NCBI RefSeq assembly: GCF_025628885.1
Contig: NZ_JAOTIF010000003.1
Location: 233,348 to 297,347 of the forward strand
DNA: 64,000 nucleotides
Direction: 5' to 3'
Origin: Paraflavisolibacter caeni
GTDB lineage: Bacteria; Bacteroidota; Bacteroidia; Chitinophagales; Chitinophagaceae
Position numbers and translations under genes: made by a program. The notes under the pieces were generated by a model that was not told where the DNA came from, did no database searches, and was given only the letters and a program-made list of their open reading frames with translations. Shown one piece after another: positions 1-9,748 of this stretch (the stretch's first letter is position 1; each line of letters begins with the position of its first letter).

Positions 1-925
1 CCAGGTAATGTATGCACATTGGCATGATGTCGTTTGGAGCTTCGTTGTAGCCATAGAGGCGGTACATGGACTGAACGATTGCTTCATCCATTTTTTCATT
101 TGCCTGGTGGATGAATATTTTTTTGAGGTCTCTGATATCAACGCCACTATTATCAAGGCATTCTTTCATGGCTTCCGGCACGTGTTTCAGGGCATACTCA
201 TATACTTTTCTGCCTTTCATTTTAATGAACCTTGTATTGGCGTCGACTTCTGGATTATTAGATGGGTGCATGCTGAGGTAATATGTTTCATCTATGCAGT
301 GACTGAGTGCGCAGCTTGACAAAATACCACTTCCATTTTCTTCTACATCTTTGTATTCTATAACAGTTGCACCAGCTCCATCGCTGAAGATCATACTATC
401 CCTATCGAATACGTCAATCACTCTTGATAAGGTTTCCGCACCGATGATCAATGCTTTTTTTGCCATGCCAGCTTTGAAAAAAGCATCAGCCTGGATAACT
501 CCCTGCACCCAACCGGGGCAACCAAATAAAACATCAAAAGCAACACACCTTGGATTGCTGATCTTTAAGTTGTGTTTGACACGGTTTGCTAAAGAAGGAA
601 CTACGTCTGTTTGAATTGAATTCTTTAAGACGTTACCAAAATTATGGGCAACAATGATCAGATCGAGGGTTTCCATGTCGATCCCGCTGTCTTTAATTGC
701 GTCCCTGGCTGCAAGTGTAGCTATATCAGACGTGTTGAGATCGTCTGTGACATAGCGTCTTTCCTCGATACCAGTAATTTTTTTGAACTTATCGATAATG
801 ATATTCGACTTGATACCTATTAGCGTGTTATCTTCAGCATAAAAGTTTTGAGCAATAAAGTCTTCATTAGTTTTAGTGTGAGAAGGAATATAGCACCCTG
901 TTCCAGTTATTACAGACCTGAGCAT
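1..925 (-). CDS. ketoacyl-ACP synthase III (FabH-like), 3' end off the window
   Basis: Reading the minus strand from an ATG at 925 gives an open frame of about 308 codons running off the left edge. It has the KAS III fold signatures: an N-terminal VITGTG segment, a GIEERR motif near residue 52, the catalytic Cys in FGCPGW (about residue 136), an SDGAGA segment near 181, and the catalytic His in IHQAN (about residue 273). The third catalytic residue (Asn) would lie beyond the edge. The family condenses an acyl-CoA starter with malonyl-ACP in the cytoplasm. Bacteroidota carry several paralogues, so this may be a specialised copy rather than the housekeeping fabH. The substrate cannot be told from sequence. 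Confidence 0.9.
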   Translation of the reverse strand, partial: MLRSVITGTGCYIPSHTKTNEDFIAQNFYAEDNTLIGIKSNIIIDKFKKITGIEERRYVTDDLNTSDIATLAARDAIKDSGIDMETLDLIIVAHNFGNVLKNSIQTDVVPSLANRVKHNLKISNPRCVAFDVLFGCPGWVQGVIQADAFFKAGMAKKALIIGAETLSRVIDVFDRDSMIFSDGAGATVIEYKDVEENGSGILSSCALSHCIDETYYLSMHPSNNPEVDANTRFIKMKGRKVYEYALKHVPEAMKECLDNSGVDIRDLKKIFIHQANEKMDEAIVQSMYRLYGYNEAPNDIMPMCIHYL

Positions 926-1057
926 GTTTTTTATAAGATTTTTTGGAGCGCTCAAGATATTTATTTCTTTCTAATTATTTCTTGATTTCCCTCGTCGTAC
1001 TGTTATTTCCCAGGTCTATAGCATTATTTAACTTGAAATTGTTTATTTCCGTTATAC

Positions 1058-2200
1058 TTAATTATGCCTAATCTTTTGCTTGTTTTCAATTATATTATAT
1101 TCAATATCTGTGATTTCCAATTTGTACCAGGTAAAGTCTCCTTCTGCAAGTTGCCAGGTAGCTTCTGATTTTACGGGCATTCTAATGCCATTCATGACGG
1201 CGAATCCTGTTGAGTTCACTACCCATTTTTCCAGAGTAGCACCTGGGCCGCTTCCTTTAAACCTGTCTGCTTTGCAACTGACCATATCGCCAAGTTTATT
1301 AAAGTAAAATGTTACGCTTCCTTTAGTGCCATGGTAAGTCATTATAGCGGTAGCTGTACTATCATCTATGGGTTGCCATATGATGTATGGGCTCAATGCC
1401 GCAGAGGGAAACCAACATATTTCTGCCAGGTAGCGTTGCAGTGTTCCCTGGTCTATTTTTTCATCTTCGTCATTTACTATGTTTACCAATGAAAACGCTT
1501 TGATCAACATTTGCCCTTTACCATCAACAAACTTATCGCGTCCAGAAACAGAAACTAGAGGCATCATCTGCATTTTCACATGCCAAATGAATGCAGGTTT
1601 GTCTGTAGTAAAATATTGTTCTGAGGTAGCTTCTATCCAGTTCTTCTTGTCTGGAGCCATACGCATCCATCCTTTTTGCTTCAGGTGCACAGAGTGGATC
1701 ATTTCCCTGCCCATAATTCCTGAATTCCTGAGCCATCGTTGCACAGGTGTCGGCAAATTTTTGATCATATCTTCTGTAACAATATTTTTTTTAAAATGAT
1801 CAATTTGCCGTAGTGCCCGGTCTTCCTGTTGCATGACCTGTCTGATCTCCTGTTGCACTTTTTTGTTGAAGTCCCATTTTGCCCATGAAACCAAAGCAAC
1901 CAGGAAAATTATGATATTCGCTACAGTTCCAGCTTTAGCATCATGCCAGTAGATAACCACCAGTATTTGAGATAAAAGCAATGCCATTGCGGCCAATATC
2001 CACCAACTGCCTTTATCTAAAAGAAAAACAAAGGCAGAAGTAATAAATAAGAAACAACTTAACAGCCAAAGAAGACCTGCGGGTTTTGAAATATTGCCAG
2101 TTATTCCAGAGGTTTCATTATACTTGAAAGCCTTCGTAAATCCCATTAAGTGTATCAAACCGTGAAGAATCATGAGAGCTGCAAAAATGTAGCGTATCAT
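1058..2200 (-). CDS. membrane protein with DUF6544/DUF6920-like C-terminal domain
   Basis: This is a 380-residue protein. The N-terminal third has about four hydrophobic segments (residues about 1-20, 40-62, 66-86 and 92-108). After these comes a basic linker and a long soluble domain (about 140-375) rich in Trp and beta-type sequence, such as LPTPVQRWL and IWHVKMQMMP. The soluble part resembles proteins annotated as DUF6544/DUF6920, which have no known activity. It stands alone, divided from truB upstream by a long hairpin. The family assignment is from memory of the motif pattern. The function is unknown. Confidence 0.7.
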   Translation of the reverse strand: MIRYIFAALMILHGLIHLMGFTKAFKYNETSGITGNISKPAGLLWLLSCFLFITSAFVFLLDKGSWWILAAMALLLSQILVVIYWHDAKAGTVANIIIFLVALVSWAKWDFNKKVQQEIRQVMQQEDRALRQIDHFKKNIVTEDMIKNLPTPVQRWLRNSGIMGREMIHSVHLKQKGWMRMAPDKKNWIEATSEQYFTTDKPAFIWHVKMQMMPLVSVSGRDKFVDGKGQMLIKAFSLVNIVNDEDEKIDQGTLQRYLAEICWFPSAALSPYIIWQPIDDSTATAIMTYHGTKGSVTFYFNKLGDMVSCKADRFKGSGPGATLEKWVVNSTGFAVMNGIRMPVKSEATWQLAEGDFTWYKLEITDIEYNIIENKQKIRHN

Positions 2201-2262
2201 AGCGGTGATTTTAAATGGTCAAAATTGTGATTTCACGGAGATGATCTGAAAAGGATGGATGG

Positions 2263-2325
2263 AATGACGACTGATTTGAATGACAAATTGAGGAGCAGTA
2301 ATCGTCATTCGAATCAGTCGTCATT
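2263..2325. repeat. 22-bp near-perfect inverted repeat (long hairpin)
   Basis: The arms 2263-2284 and 2304-2325 are reverse complements over 22 bp with one mismatch that would be a G-U pair in RNA. They are separated by a 19-nt loop. The hairpin lies between the truB stop (2329) and the start of the downstream membrane-protein gene (2200). There is no clear T-run after the stem on the minus strand, so it is not a classical intrinsic terminator. An extragenic palindrome or a processing hairpin are both possible. Confidence 0.75.
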
Positions 2326-2328
2326 CGT

Positions 2329-3018
2329 TTATAATTGTGTTTTATAGTTTTTTACCAATTCTTCTATGCCTTCGATGGAATAGGCGTCTTTGAGGAGGAA
2401 GTTGCCGATGCGCGTACGACATAATTTGCTTAAGTGACCGCCTACTCGAAGCATTTTGCCAAAGTCGTTAGCCAGGCTACGTATGTAAGTACCTGTAGAG
2501 CAAACCACGCGAAAATGTACAACCGGCATTGCGATTTCTGTAATTTCAAATTCGGAAATTGTGACTGGCCGAGGTTCCAGTTTTACTTCTTTTCCTGCAC
2601 GGGCCATTTCATATACCCTTTTGCCTTCTTTCTTTATTGCTGAATGAATAGGTGGAATTTGTAATATGTCACCTGTAAAAGATTGGGCAGCTTGCTGCAG
2701 TTGTTGTGCCGTGATGTGCTCATAGGGTTGAAAGTTTTCCGGTTCACTTTCCAGGTCATATGTCGGCGTTGAGGAGCCAAGGGTTATGCTGCCCGTGTAT
2801 TCTTTTTCCTGCGCCATGTATTCATTTATCTTCTTGGTATATTTTCCGGTACACACAATGAGCATTCCTGTTGCCAGGGGATCGAGTGTGCCAGCATGGC
2901 CAACTTTTTTTGTTTTGGTAAGATAGCGCACTTTGCGAACCACATCGAAAGATGTCCATTCAAGTGGCTTATCGATTAACAACATTTGTCCTGTATCGAA
3001 AATTGTTTCAGCTTTCAT
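2329..3018 (-). CDS. truB: tRNA pseudouridine(55) synthase TruB
   Basis: The protein has 229 residues and makes pseudouridine 55 in the T-loop of tRNAs. It carries the TruB signature GHAGTLDPLATGML with the catalytic Asp near residue 46, an N-terminal LLIDKPLEWTS motif, and the later GTYIRSLANDFG motif. The length fits short bacterial TruB proteins lacking a large C-terminal PUA domain. It starts at an ATG at 3018. A TAnnTTTG-type -7 box lies at 3024-3031 on the minus strand, only a few bases upstream, so the transcript could have almost no leader. No -33 element is visible, so the promoter is tentative. Confidence 0.95.
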   Translation of the reverse strand: MKAETIFDTGQMLLIDKPLEWTSFDVVRKVRYLTKTKKVGHAGTLDPLATGMLIVCTGKYTKKINEYMAQEKEYTGSITLGSSTPTYDLESEPENFQPYEHITAQQLQQAAQSFTGDILQIPPIHSAIKKEGKRVYEMARAGKEVKLEPRPVTISEFEITEIAMPVVHFRVVCSTGTYIRSLANDFGKMLRVGGHLSKLCRTRIGNFLLKDAYSIEGIEELVKNYKTQL

Positions 3019-3127
3019 CGGTGCAAAAGTAAACCACGAATTTTAAGGATGAAGCAGGAATGGCAGGAATTCTAGCGAGGTGGTTATTTTTATATATTTA
3101 AAATCTGAAATGGTATTAATATGCTCG

Positions 3128-4483
3128 TCAGATCGATTGCCTGTTTTTTAATTCGAGGTATTTGTTTAGTGCATTGATTGTCAATTTTTGGGGGGCAGTG
3201 AGAATGGAGATGATACCGTGTTTCTGGAGTTCTTTTGCGATCAATCTTTTTTCATGGTTGTATTTTTCACCAATTGTTTTTATATAGATGTCTTCAATTG
3301 TAGCAGTATTGCCTTCTGTCAGTAGTTTCAATTCGGTATTTTCAAAGAAAATCAACATCAGTAAATGATAATGTGCAATCCTTTTCAAAGACGGAAGGTC
3401 CCGTTCCAAACTTTCGATTGATTCATAGTTCGTAAAAAGGACCAGGAGGCTGCGTTGCGTAATGCGGTTGCGAATAATGGAAAATAGCTTTTCAAGGTCC
3501 GGTTCCATAAATTCAGTTTCCTGTTGGTAAAGCAATTCCAGCAGCTGATTCATCTGTCCAGGTTTTTTATCTGCGGGCAGGAAAGTATCAATTTGTTCAG
3601 CAAATGTGATCAATCCTGCTTTATCCTGTTTAAAAATGGCAGTATTAGAAAGAACCAGTGTAGCATTTATGGCATAATCCAAAAGCGTCATCCCATCGAA
3701 AGGCATCTTCATGGCGCGTCCCTTGTTCACCAGACAATAGATCTGCTGGCTTCGCTCGTCAGTGTAGCTGTTGACCATAAAATCGCCTCGACGGGCCGTA
3801 GCTTTCCAATTGAGCGTGCGGTAATCATCACCTCTTACATATTCTTTAATTTGTTCAAACTCCATACTATGACCCAATTTGCGTAATTTTTGCACACCAG
3901 CCTCCTGCAAACGATTAGCGGCGGCAAGCAGTTGGTACCGGCGCATTTGTAAATAGGAGGGATACACTTTTACGTTTTCCTCCTGTTTGAAAGAAAACCG
4001 GCGGATACTCAGGTTTAAGGGAGTAGACACATATAAATTGATGTTTCCAAAGTTAAAGACGCCTCTTTGTACAGGTTTTATTGAATAATCTATTGTAACG
4101 GCTGTTAAAGCCTCCATATCAAATTTACGTTTCCAGTTCCTTTCCTGTAACTGGAAAGGCAGTTCATCTATGAGCTGACTATGAATTTTAAAATGGTAAT
4201 CGTTTACGACTTCTATAGATATTTTATTATCATCACCATTGCTGAGGCGTTCAGGAGTCACTCTTTTTGCGGTAATAGCGTTCTTATGGCTGTACAATAG
4301 AAAAATATCAATCAATATCGCAACCGATATTAGTGCAAGGATTGCTATTGCCAGTTCGAACAAGAAAACAATAAAATAACTAAGTACAAACAATACCGAT
4401 ACCATTAAGAGAGTGTAGTACACTCTGCGATGGAGATAAAAAGAAGAAGTATCATAAAACCGTATGACTGATCTGTACGTCAT
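3128..4483 (-). CDS. DUF58 domain-containing protein
   Basis: The protein has 451 residues. Two membrane segments (about 22-62) are followed by a beta-rich region and the DUF58 core near residue 210, with the typical string EYVRGDDYRTLNWKATARRG. A von Willebrand A-like fold is expected after it. DUF58 proteins pair with MoxR AAA+ ATPases and are thought to act with them in assembling or chaperoning membrane or periplasmic complexes. Here the gene is the last of a five-gene minus-strand operon, 60 bp after the MoxR gene. The exact substrate is unknown. Confidence 0.9.
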   Translation of the reverse strand: MTYRSVIRFYDTSSFYLHRRVYYTLLMVSVLFVLSYFIVFLFELAIAILALISVAILIDIFLLYSHKNAITAKRVTPERLSNGDDNKISIEVVNDYHFKIHSQLIDELPFQLQERNWKRKFDMEALTAVTIDYSIKPVQRGVFNFGNINLYVSTPLNLSIRRFSFKQEENVKVYPSYLQMRRYQLLAAANRLQEAGVQKLRKLGHSMEFEQIKEYVRGDDYRTLNWKATARRGDFMVNSYTDERSQQIYCLVNKGRAMKMPFDGMTLLDYAINATLVLSNTAIFKQDKAGLITFAEQIDTFLPADKKPGQMNQLLELLYQQETEFMEPDLEKLFSIIRNRITQRSLLVLFTNYESIESLERDLPSLKRIAHYHLLMLIFFENTELKLLTEGNTATIEDIYIKTIGEKYNHEKRLIAKELQKHGIISILTAPQKLTINALNKYLELKNRQSI

Positions 4484-4543
4484 TAGCCGAAGATTTTCAG
4501 GAATATTTTATGGCTTTGATTTTAAGGATTCTACCCAATTATA

Positions 4544-5521
4544 TTATCTCGGAACGTCCATTGACTGAATAATTTGTTTGATTACGGCATCTTCGGATAT
4601 GCCTTCCATTTCTTTATCAGGTGATAATATGATGCGGTGTCGTAAAACCGGTGGTACCACATCGAGGATATCTTCCGGCGTAACAAAGTCGCGGCCTTTG
4701 ATTGCGGCCATAGCTTTTGATGCATTCATTACAGCTAGAGAAGCCCTGGGAGAAGCTCCCAGGTAAATATCCTTGTGATTACGGGTATGGGTTACCAGTT
4801 TTGCTATAAACTCCAGCAAGCGTTCTTCAATAATCAAGGTTTTTACTTGCTTGCGTATTTCTGCAATCTGCTCAGCCTGCAACACAGGTTCTATTTGTGC
4901 CACTACATCAATATTGCCCATCTGGTGAAAACGGGTAAGTATTTCCAGTTCCTCAGCTTCTGTTGGATATGGAACTATGATTTTGAATAAGAAACGGTCC
5001 AGCTGCGCTTCAGGTAGACGGTAGGTACCTTCCTGTTCTATAGGATTTTGCGTTGCTACTACCATAAATGGAGGTTGCATGCGATAGGTCCTGCCATCAA
5101 TAGTGGCTTGTCGCTCTTCCATTATTTCGAAAAGGGCTGATTGGGTTTTTGCCGGAGCCCTATTGATCTCATCAATTAATACTATGTTGCTGAATACCGG
5201 GCCACGTTTGAACTCAAATTGCGCTTCTTTGGGATTAAAAACCGGTGTACCCAGCACGTCGGAAGGCATGAGGTCGGGTGTGAATTGTATACGGGAGAAA
5301 TGGACATTAAGGCAACGGGCCACCAATTTGGCTGTAAGCGTTTTAGCTACCCCTGGTACTCCTTCAATCAGTACATGCCCGTCGGCCAACAGAGCAGCAA
5401 TGATCAGTTTTACCATTTCATCTTGTCCAACAATGATCTTTTTTATTTGTTGTCTTATAGAAAGTACAGCTTCACTCAATTGCGTCAGGTCGGTACGTTG
5501 TATAAATAGTTGCTCTTCCAT
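4544..5521 (-). CDS. MoxR-family AAA+ ATPase
   Basis: The protein has 325 residues with Walker [10 protein letters not shown] near residue 54, Walker [10 protein letters not shown], sensor 1 [19 protein letters not shown] and the C-terminal lid. This is a full-length MoxR ATPase. I chose the ATG at 5521 (MEEQLF) over an in-frame ATG at 5548, because 5521 begins one base after the stop of the upstream DUF4350 gene, while 5548 would overlap it by 26 bp. MoxR proteins act as cytoplasmic chaperone-like ATPases alongside DUF58 proteins, and the DUF58 gene follows directly. Confidence 0.93.
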   Translation of the reverse strand: MEEQLFIQRTDLTQLSEAVLSIRQQIKKIIVGQDEMVKLIIAALLADGHVLIEGVPGVAKTLTAKLVARCLNVHFSRIQFTPDLMPSDVLGTPVFNPKEAQFEFKRGPVFSNIVLIDEINRAPAKTQSALFEIMEERQATIDGRTYRMQPPFMVVATQNPIEQEGTYRLPEAQLDRFLFKIIVPYPTEAEELEILTRFHQMGNIDVVAQIEPVLQAEQIAEIRKQVKTLIIEERLLEFIAKLVTHTRNHKDIYLGASPRASLAVMNASKAMAAIKGRDFVTPEDILDVVPPVLRHRIILSPDKEMEGISEDAVIKQIIQSMDVPR

Positions 5522-5522
5522 T

Positions 5523-6740
5523 TTATGCGTTTTGATAAAAGTTTTCAAGTTGAAGGTAGAATTCAGATAATTGTTCGTCTGAAATAAACTTTGCGGTATC
5601 TGTAAACCGGATAAATCGGGTAATCTGTTTCAGGTCTTCCTTAGGATAGTCTGTTTTAGAATGAACAGTAGCTACAAAAGACTCATCCAGCACCTGCGTT
5701 GTTATTTTGTAGTGATTTCGCAAGTGGTCAAGGAAATATGCGGACATTTTCTTTGCGAGGTTCACATGGTCATTCTGATCATAATACAACCGTCCAATGG
5801 TTTTTATAAAGTCAAGCGAATCATTTATTGGAGGTGTTATTTCAGGAATCATCCGTTGCTTACGGCGCATTTCGAGTAATATAAAAAGCAATAACGCCCC
5901 AAGTGCTGTAAGCAGGCCCCATTTAAAAGCCGGGTATTGAAATAACACACGGTAGAGGCTTGGATCCTTTTCCTTTTTATTGCTTCTTTTTACCAGAAAA
6001 TATTCATTCCATACAATCTTGTTAACTTGTGGCGGAATTACTGAAAGCACTTGCTCGTAGTAGTGAATATTGTCTTTATGCAACAGGAAATAATTGCTAA
6101 ATGCAAGGGGGGCCAGATGTAAATAAAAGTGCCCCTTGCCCGTATTCATTTGTATAAAATTGACCTGTTTTTTTTCATTGCGGCCCATAATATTAGTACG
6201 CAATGTATCTATTTCAATAAAGGAGGCTTCATACTTTCTTCCAGGGTATTGATAGGCAAGATGGTTGATAAAGGGTGGGTTTTCCAGATTAAGTTGCAGG
6301 CTATCCAATCCTTCACCAAAGTATTCATCAAATACCAGGTCTTTTGTACGCGTGTGGAAATACCGGTTGGCCTCATACGAAAATGTATTGGCAATGATGA
6401 AAACATAATTGCCATTTTGTGCAAAGTCTTTTAGTGGCTCCAATTCCCATACTTCAGCATTGAAATCTTTTGTTACAATAATAACTGCCTGGTTGCCAGT
6501 TTTATAATCTAGGGAGTCCCAGTCGCCAGGGCGTTTTTTATCGTAACTGACACTGGCATTTGGAAATAATGCAGGTAGTAATTGGTATGCAACATTAGTT
6601 CCATAAGGGATTTTTTCATTATGCCTTAATGTAATCCGAGGATTAAATTTACGAGGTCTGTTTTTAGCTGAAATTAGCAGCAAGCTCATAAATGCTATCA
6701 CCGACACCGCAACTATAAAAAAGAGGCTGTATTTTTTCAT
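5523..6740 (-). CDS. DUF4350 domain-containing membrane protein
   Basis: The protein has 405 residues: one N-terminal membrane segment (about 5-24), a long extracytoplasmic domain beginning with a NEKIPYGTNVAYQLL motif, a second membrane segment (about 273-290), and a cytoplasmic helical tail. This matches DUF4350 proteins of the MoxR/DUF58 locus. The gene overlaps the upstream DUF4129 gene by 4 bp, which suggests translational coupling. By context it is probably part of a membrane complex with the RDD, SpoIIM and DUF58 partners. No enzymatic motif is seen. Confidence 0.85.
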   Translation of the reverse strand: MKKYSLFFIVAVSVIAFMSLLLISAKNRPRKFNPRITLRHNEKIPYGTNVAYQLLPALFPNASVSYDKKRPGDWDSLDYKTGNQAVIIVTKDFNAEVWELEPLKDFAQNGNYVFIIANTFSYEANRYFHTRTKDLVFDEYFGEGLDSLQLNLENPPFINHLAYQYPGRKYEASFIEIDTLRTNIMGRNEKKQVNFIQMNTGKGHFYLHLAPLAFSNYFLLHKDNIHYYEQVLSVIPPQVNKIVWNEYFLVKRSNKKEKDPSLYRVLFQYPAFKWGLLTALGALLLFILLEMRRKQRMIPEITPPINDSLDFIKTIGRLYYDQNDHVNLAKKMSAYFLDHLRNHYKITTQVLDESFVATVHSKTDYPKEDLKQITRFIRFTDTAKFISDEQLSEFYLQLENFYQNA

Positions 6741-7531
6741 ATGCGGTTATTGAAGGATGTGAAATCTTTAAGAATGGTTTGAAAAGCTTCTGCTGAGATA
6801 TCGAATTTACCATACCAGGTATAATCAAAATCTCTTGTAAGGCGAAAAAAATCCTTGTAGAAAGCAGTTCCCTGTAATTGCCATAAATAATCACTATTTG
6901 TTTTTTCAGCTTTGTATTGAATAATATCTTTATCTGCCATCAATTTTAATGTTTGTAAATATAGGAGGCGGATGGCAAGGCGATAATTGTTTGTATTTAG
7001 CGCATTTTTGATATCTGTATCATAATTGATAGAATATATATCATTAGTCTCCACTTCTTTACTCGCATTGCTAATACTGATAGCGGATTTTCGGAACAGG
7101 CGGACATTACTCACCTCTAGGTACCAGATCAATACAGCAACAAATGTCCCTATAATAAAAATCCATAACATTGTTTTGAACCAGGGCTGACGATAGAATG
7201 ATATACCTTCTGATGGTTGTTCTTTAGCTTCTGTCTTTTTCATTTTTACAGGTGCTGTATTTGCATACCAAAAGTCCGGATTATTTTTCAGCGTATTGAC
7301 AAGGCTGTCCGGCACACTGCGCAGGTGTATATAAGGTGCTACGGATATATTATCAAAGTAGAAAGTAGTGTCATCACTTGCTGTTACAACCGAAGGCACA
7401 TCTATCAAGGTGTCAAGTAGTGTAATTGTATCATCCTTTTCCTGTGCGTGAATGTTCGGTGCTGCAATCGTAAGCATTGCCATGTAGCAAAACCGGAATA
7501 TTATGATTATATGTTTAGAACTCTTATTCAT
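6737..7531 (-). CDS. DUF4129-type protein of the MoxR/SpoIIM locus
   Basis: The protein has 264 residues with an N-terminal signal segment (cleavage plausible after IHA), a periplasmic part, one membrane helix (about 123-143) and a C-terminal cytoplasmic domain. The C-terminal block with ALNTNNYRLAIRLLYLQTL and FDYTWYGKF resembles DUF4129, which in many bacteria sits beside transglutaminase-like or DUF58 genes. It overlaps both neighbours (8 bp with SpoIIM, 4 bp with DUF4350), so it is tightly coupled in the operon. The biochemical role is unknown. Confidence 0.82.
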   Translation of the reverse strand: MNKSSKHIIIIFRFCYMAMLTIAAPNIHAQEKDDTITLLDTLIDVPSVVTASDDTTFYFDNISVAPYIHLRSVPDSLVNTLKNNPDFWYANTAPVKMKKTEAKEQPSEGISFYRQPWFKTMLWIFIIGTFVAVLIWYLEVSNVRLFRKSAISISNASKEVETNDIYSINYDTDIKNALNTNNYRLAIRLLYLQTLKLMADKDIIQYKAEKTNSDYLWQLQGTAFYKDFFRLTRDFDYTWYGKFDISAEAFQTILKDFTSFNNRI

Positions 7532-8504
7532 GTATTTTAGGGAAACGGTTTTGCCGGGTATTTACCAGCTTACGGTATAATTTAACAGGATAGATTATAA
7601 AGTACCAAATGATAAAAGATGCAGATGCTGCTAATAATAAAAGGCTAAGCGCAAGTGGCATGTTATAATAGCGAGTGATAAATCCTTCAAAAAAAGCTGC
7701 GACGATAAAGATTGGCATTAATCCTACAACTATTTTAACTCCATCTTTGAGTCCAATGCGCAGAGAGTCCCAGCGTTTGATAGTGCCTGGGAACAAAAAG
7801 CTTTTACCAAGGACAATGCCCGCGCTACTGGCAATTATGATGGCAGTTAATTCCAGAATGCCATGAATTAAAATTGTAATAGTCGCTTTAGTGCCAAGGC
7901 TCTTAGCATAAAACATGAACTCAAAAGCCCCAAGTCGCATAGCTTCCTTGATGAGCGATGAAATGGTAGGGATACCAAAAAAAATGCCTTTTGCAAAATA
8001 CATAAAAGACACAACGATATTGTTGATCATCAGTCCCAGCCACATTAAAAAGGAATTACCCATCATATAGACTCCGAAAGGGTTGCCTTCTTCAATATTA
8101 CGTTCGGTCATGTCCACATAAGCATCGCTGAGTACTTCTCGTACAAAGGTTGGGTCTTTGTAGGAAGAGAAGAAGCCTACAATAAAGAAGATGATGAAGA
8201 GTACAAATGCCAAAAGTATGATGAGGTGATGTTTTTGGATTGTTAAGGGGACATCATACTTCCAAAATTTGATCAACCGGTTGGATTCTTCCTTTCGGTT
8301 TTGATAAATGTTCAGGTAAATGCGGGCTGCCAGTCCATTGATATATGGTGTCACTTTCCCGTTGGGGTAAAAGGTTTTGGCATAGGCCAAATCATCGACA
8401 AGCCGGGTAAAGTCTTTTGCCACCTCATCGGCATCTTTAGAGGCCCCATTTTGAATGCGTTCCCAGCGATCTTTGTTTTTCTTTATGAATAATCCTTCAC
8501 GCAC
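7524..8504 (-). CDS. SpoIIM-like stage II sporulation protein M family membrane protein
   Basis: The protein has 326 residues. An N-terminal soluble helical region (1-95) is followed by about five hydrophobic segments, with the SpoIIM-type stretch near NPFGVYMMGNSFLMWLG. This bacterium shows no sign of sporulating. The family is widespread in Bacteroidota together with RDD, MoxR and DUF58 genes. The start is a GTG at 8504, forced because an in-frame TAA lies immediately upstream. It is the first gene of the operon and is divergent from the HtrA-like protease gene, with a shared 151-bp promoter region. Confidence 0.87.
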   Translation of the reverse strand: MREGLFIKKNKDRWERIQNGASKDADEVAKDFTRLVDDLAYAKTFYPNGKVTPYINGLAARIYLNIYQNRKEESNRLIKFWKYDVPLTIQKHHLIILLAFVLFIIFFIVGFFSSYKDPTFVREVLSDAYVDMTERNIEEGNPFGVYMMGNSFLMWLGLMINNIVVSFMYFAKGIFFGIPTISSLIKEAMRLGAFEFMFYAKSLGTKATITILIHGILELTAIIIASSAGIVLGKSFLFPGTIKRWDSLRIGLKDGVKIVVGLMPIFIVAAFFEGFITRYYNMPLALSLLLLAASASFIIWYFIIYPVKLYRKLVNTRQNRFPKIHE

Positions 8505-8655
8505 TTAGAAAGTTTGTATTAAATAGTTAGTTATTTGGGGTTTGAAGCTAATGAAAAAATGGATAAGCTGTGTCTGATTGGTAAATCAATCTTCAGTCAT
8601 TTTGTCATTGAAAATCGCTGGTAGAGATTTTGTGCAGAGATTCCAAATATTCTTT

Positions 8656-9633
8656 ATGGAAAACAGTTATTCTGAAATAACCGATGCCTATTTATTGGAT
8701 GAATATTCCAAAACAGTTGTGGGGGTGGCTGAACGCACAGCGGAGAGTGTAGGTCATATTGAAGTACTGAAGCAGGTATTCAATAACCGAACTGGTAAAA
8801 ACCATTTGCAGCCAGCATCCGGCTCAGGTTTTTTGATTTCTTCAGACGGATATATGATCACCAACAATCATGTTATTGAAAAAGCTGAAAGCATTTTGGT
8901 GACATTTCCGGATGGAAGAAAAATTTCTGCCGAAATAATTGGTGCTGACCCCTCTACAGATATTGCTGTATTAAAAATATATGCTGAAGGTTTGAAGGCT
9001 TTACAATTTAGTGATTCCAAGCAAATAAGGGTTGGCCAGATAGCAATTGCCTTAGGCAATCCTATGGGCTTGCAACATACCGTAACAACAGGAGTGGTGA
9101 GTGCACTCGGTCGATCATTACGTGCCAACAATGGCCGTTTGATTGATGATGTGATCCAGACTGACGCAGCTTTGAATCCGGGTAATAGTGGTGGCCCTTT
9201 GCTGGATTCTTCAGGCCGGGTGATTGGCGTAAATACGGCTGTAATTGCAGGTGCCCAGGGGCTGTGTTTTGCAGTTTCTTCAAATCTGGCAGCTACCGTT
9301 ACAGGTCAGCTGATCTTGCATGGAAAAGTAAAGCGGGCGCAATTAGGTATAGCCGGACAGTTGGTCAACTTGTCAGCAAGGATGATCGCTGTTAATCATC
9401 TTAACAATGTAACTGGTGTTTATGTTTTTGAAATTGTTGCAGATTGCCCTGCTGATAACCAGGAATTACGTGTAGGAGATATTATTGTTGCTTTTGATGG
9501 CGTTAGTGTTTCCAGCGTTGATGATTTGCACCGTTTTTTGAATGAAGGAGCTATCGGCCGTAAAGTGGGGTTGAGCGTACTGCGTGGAGGTAGAGCACAG
9601 GAGATTACCGTTGTTCCAGGCGAGATATGCTAA
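8656..9633 (+). CDS. HtrA/DegP-like S1C serine protease with PDZ domain
   Basis: From the ATG at 8656 the protein has 325 residues. The trypsin-like triad is visible: His72 in TNNHVI, Asp102 in DPSTDIAVLK and Ser178 in NPGNSGGPL. A single PDZ domain covers about residues 235-320 and includes LRVGDIIVAFDGVSV. An upstream TTG in the same frame (8578) would add 26 residues unlike the family, so I prefer the ATG. No signal peptide or membrane anchor is visible, which is unusual because HtrA proteases normally act in the envelope. It lies between the divergent SpoIIM operon and the RDD gene, suggesting a link to that locus. Confidence 0.9.
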   Translation: MENSYSEITDAYLLDEYSKTVVGVAERTAESVGHIEVLKQVFNNRTGKNHLQPASGSGFLISSDGYMITNNHVIEKAESILVTFPDGRKISAEIIGADPSTDIAVLKIYAEGLKALQFSDSKQIRVGQIAIALGNPMGLQHTVTTGVVSALGRSLRANNGRLIDDVIQTDAALNPGNSGGPLLDSSGRVIGVNTAVIAGAQGLCFAVSSNLAATVTGQLILHGKVKRAQLGIAGQLVNLSARMIAVNHLNNVTGVYVFEIVADCPADNQELRVGDIIVAFDGVSVSSVDDLHRFLNEGAIGRKVGLSVLRGGRAQEITVVPGEIC

Positions 9634-9748
9634 GCAGCATTGATATTCTTATTAGGAATTGGGGACGTTGCGTAAATAACATGGTGTATTCAAATAAAAT
9701 GATAACTTCAAATTATAAATCGTAATCTTTTAAGTTCAAACCTGCTCC

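Noticed and set aside
8..614. Two plus-strand open frames at the left edge
   Set aside because: They lie inside the minus-strand ketoacyl-ACP synthase III gene, whose catalytic motifs are clear; the plus frames have no recognisable domain.
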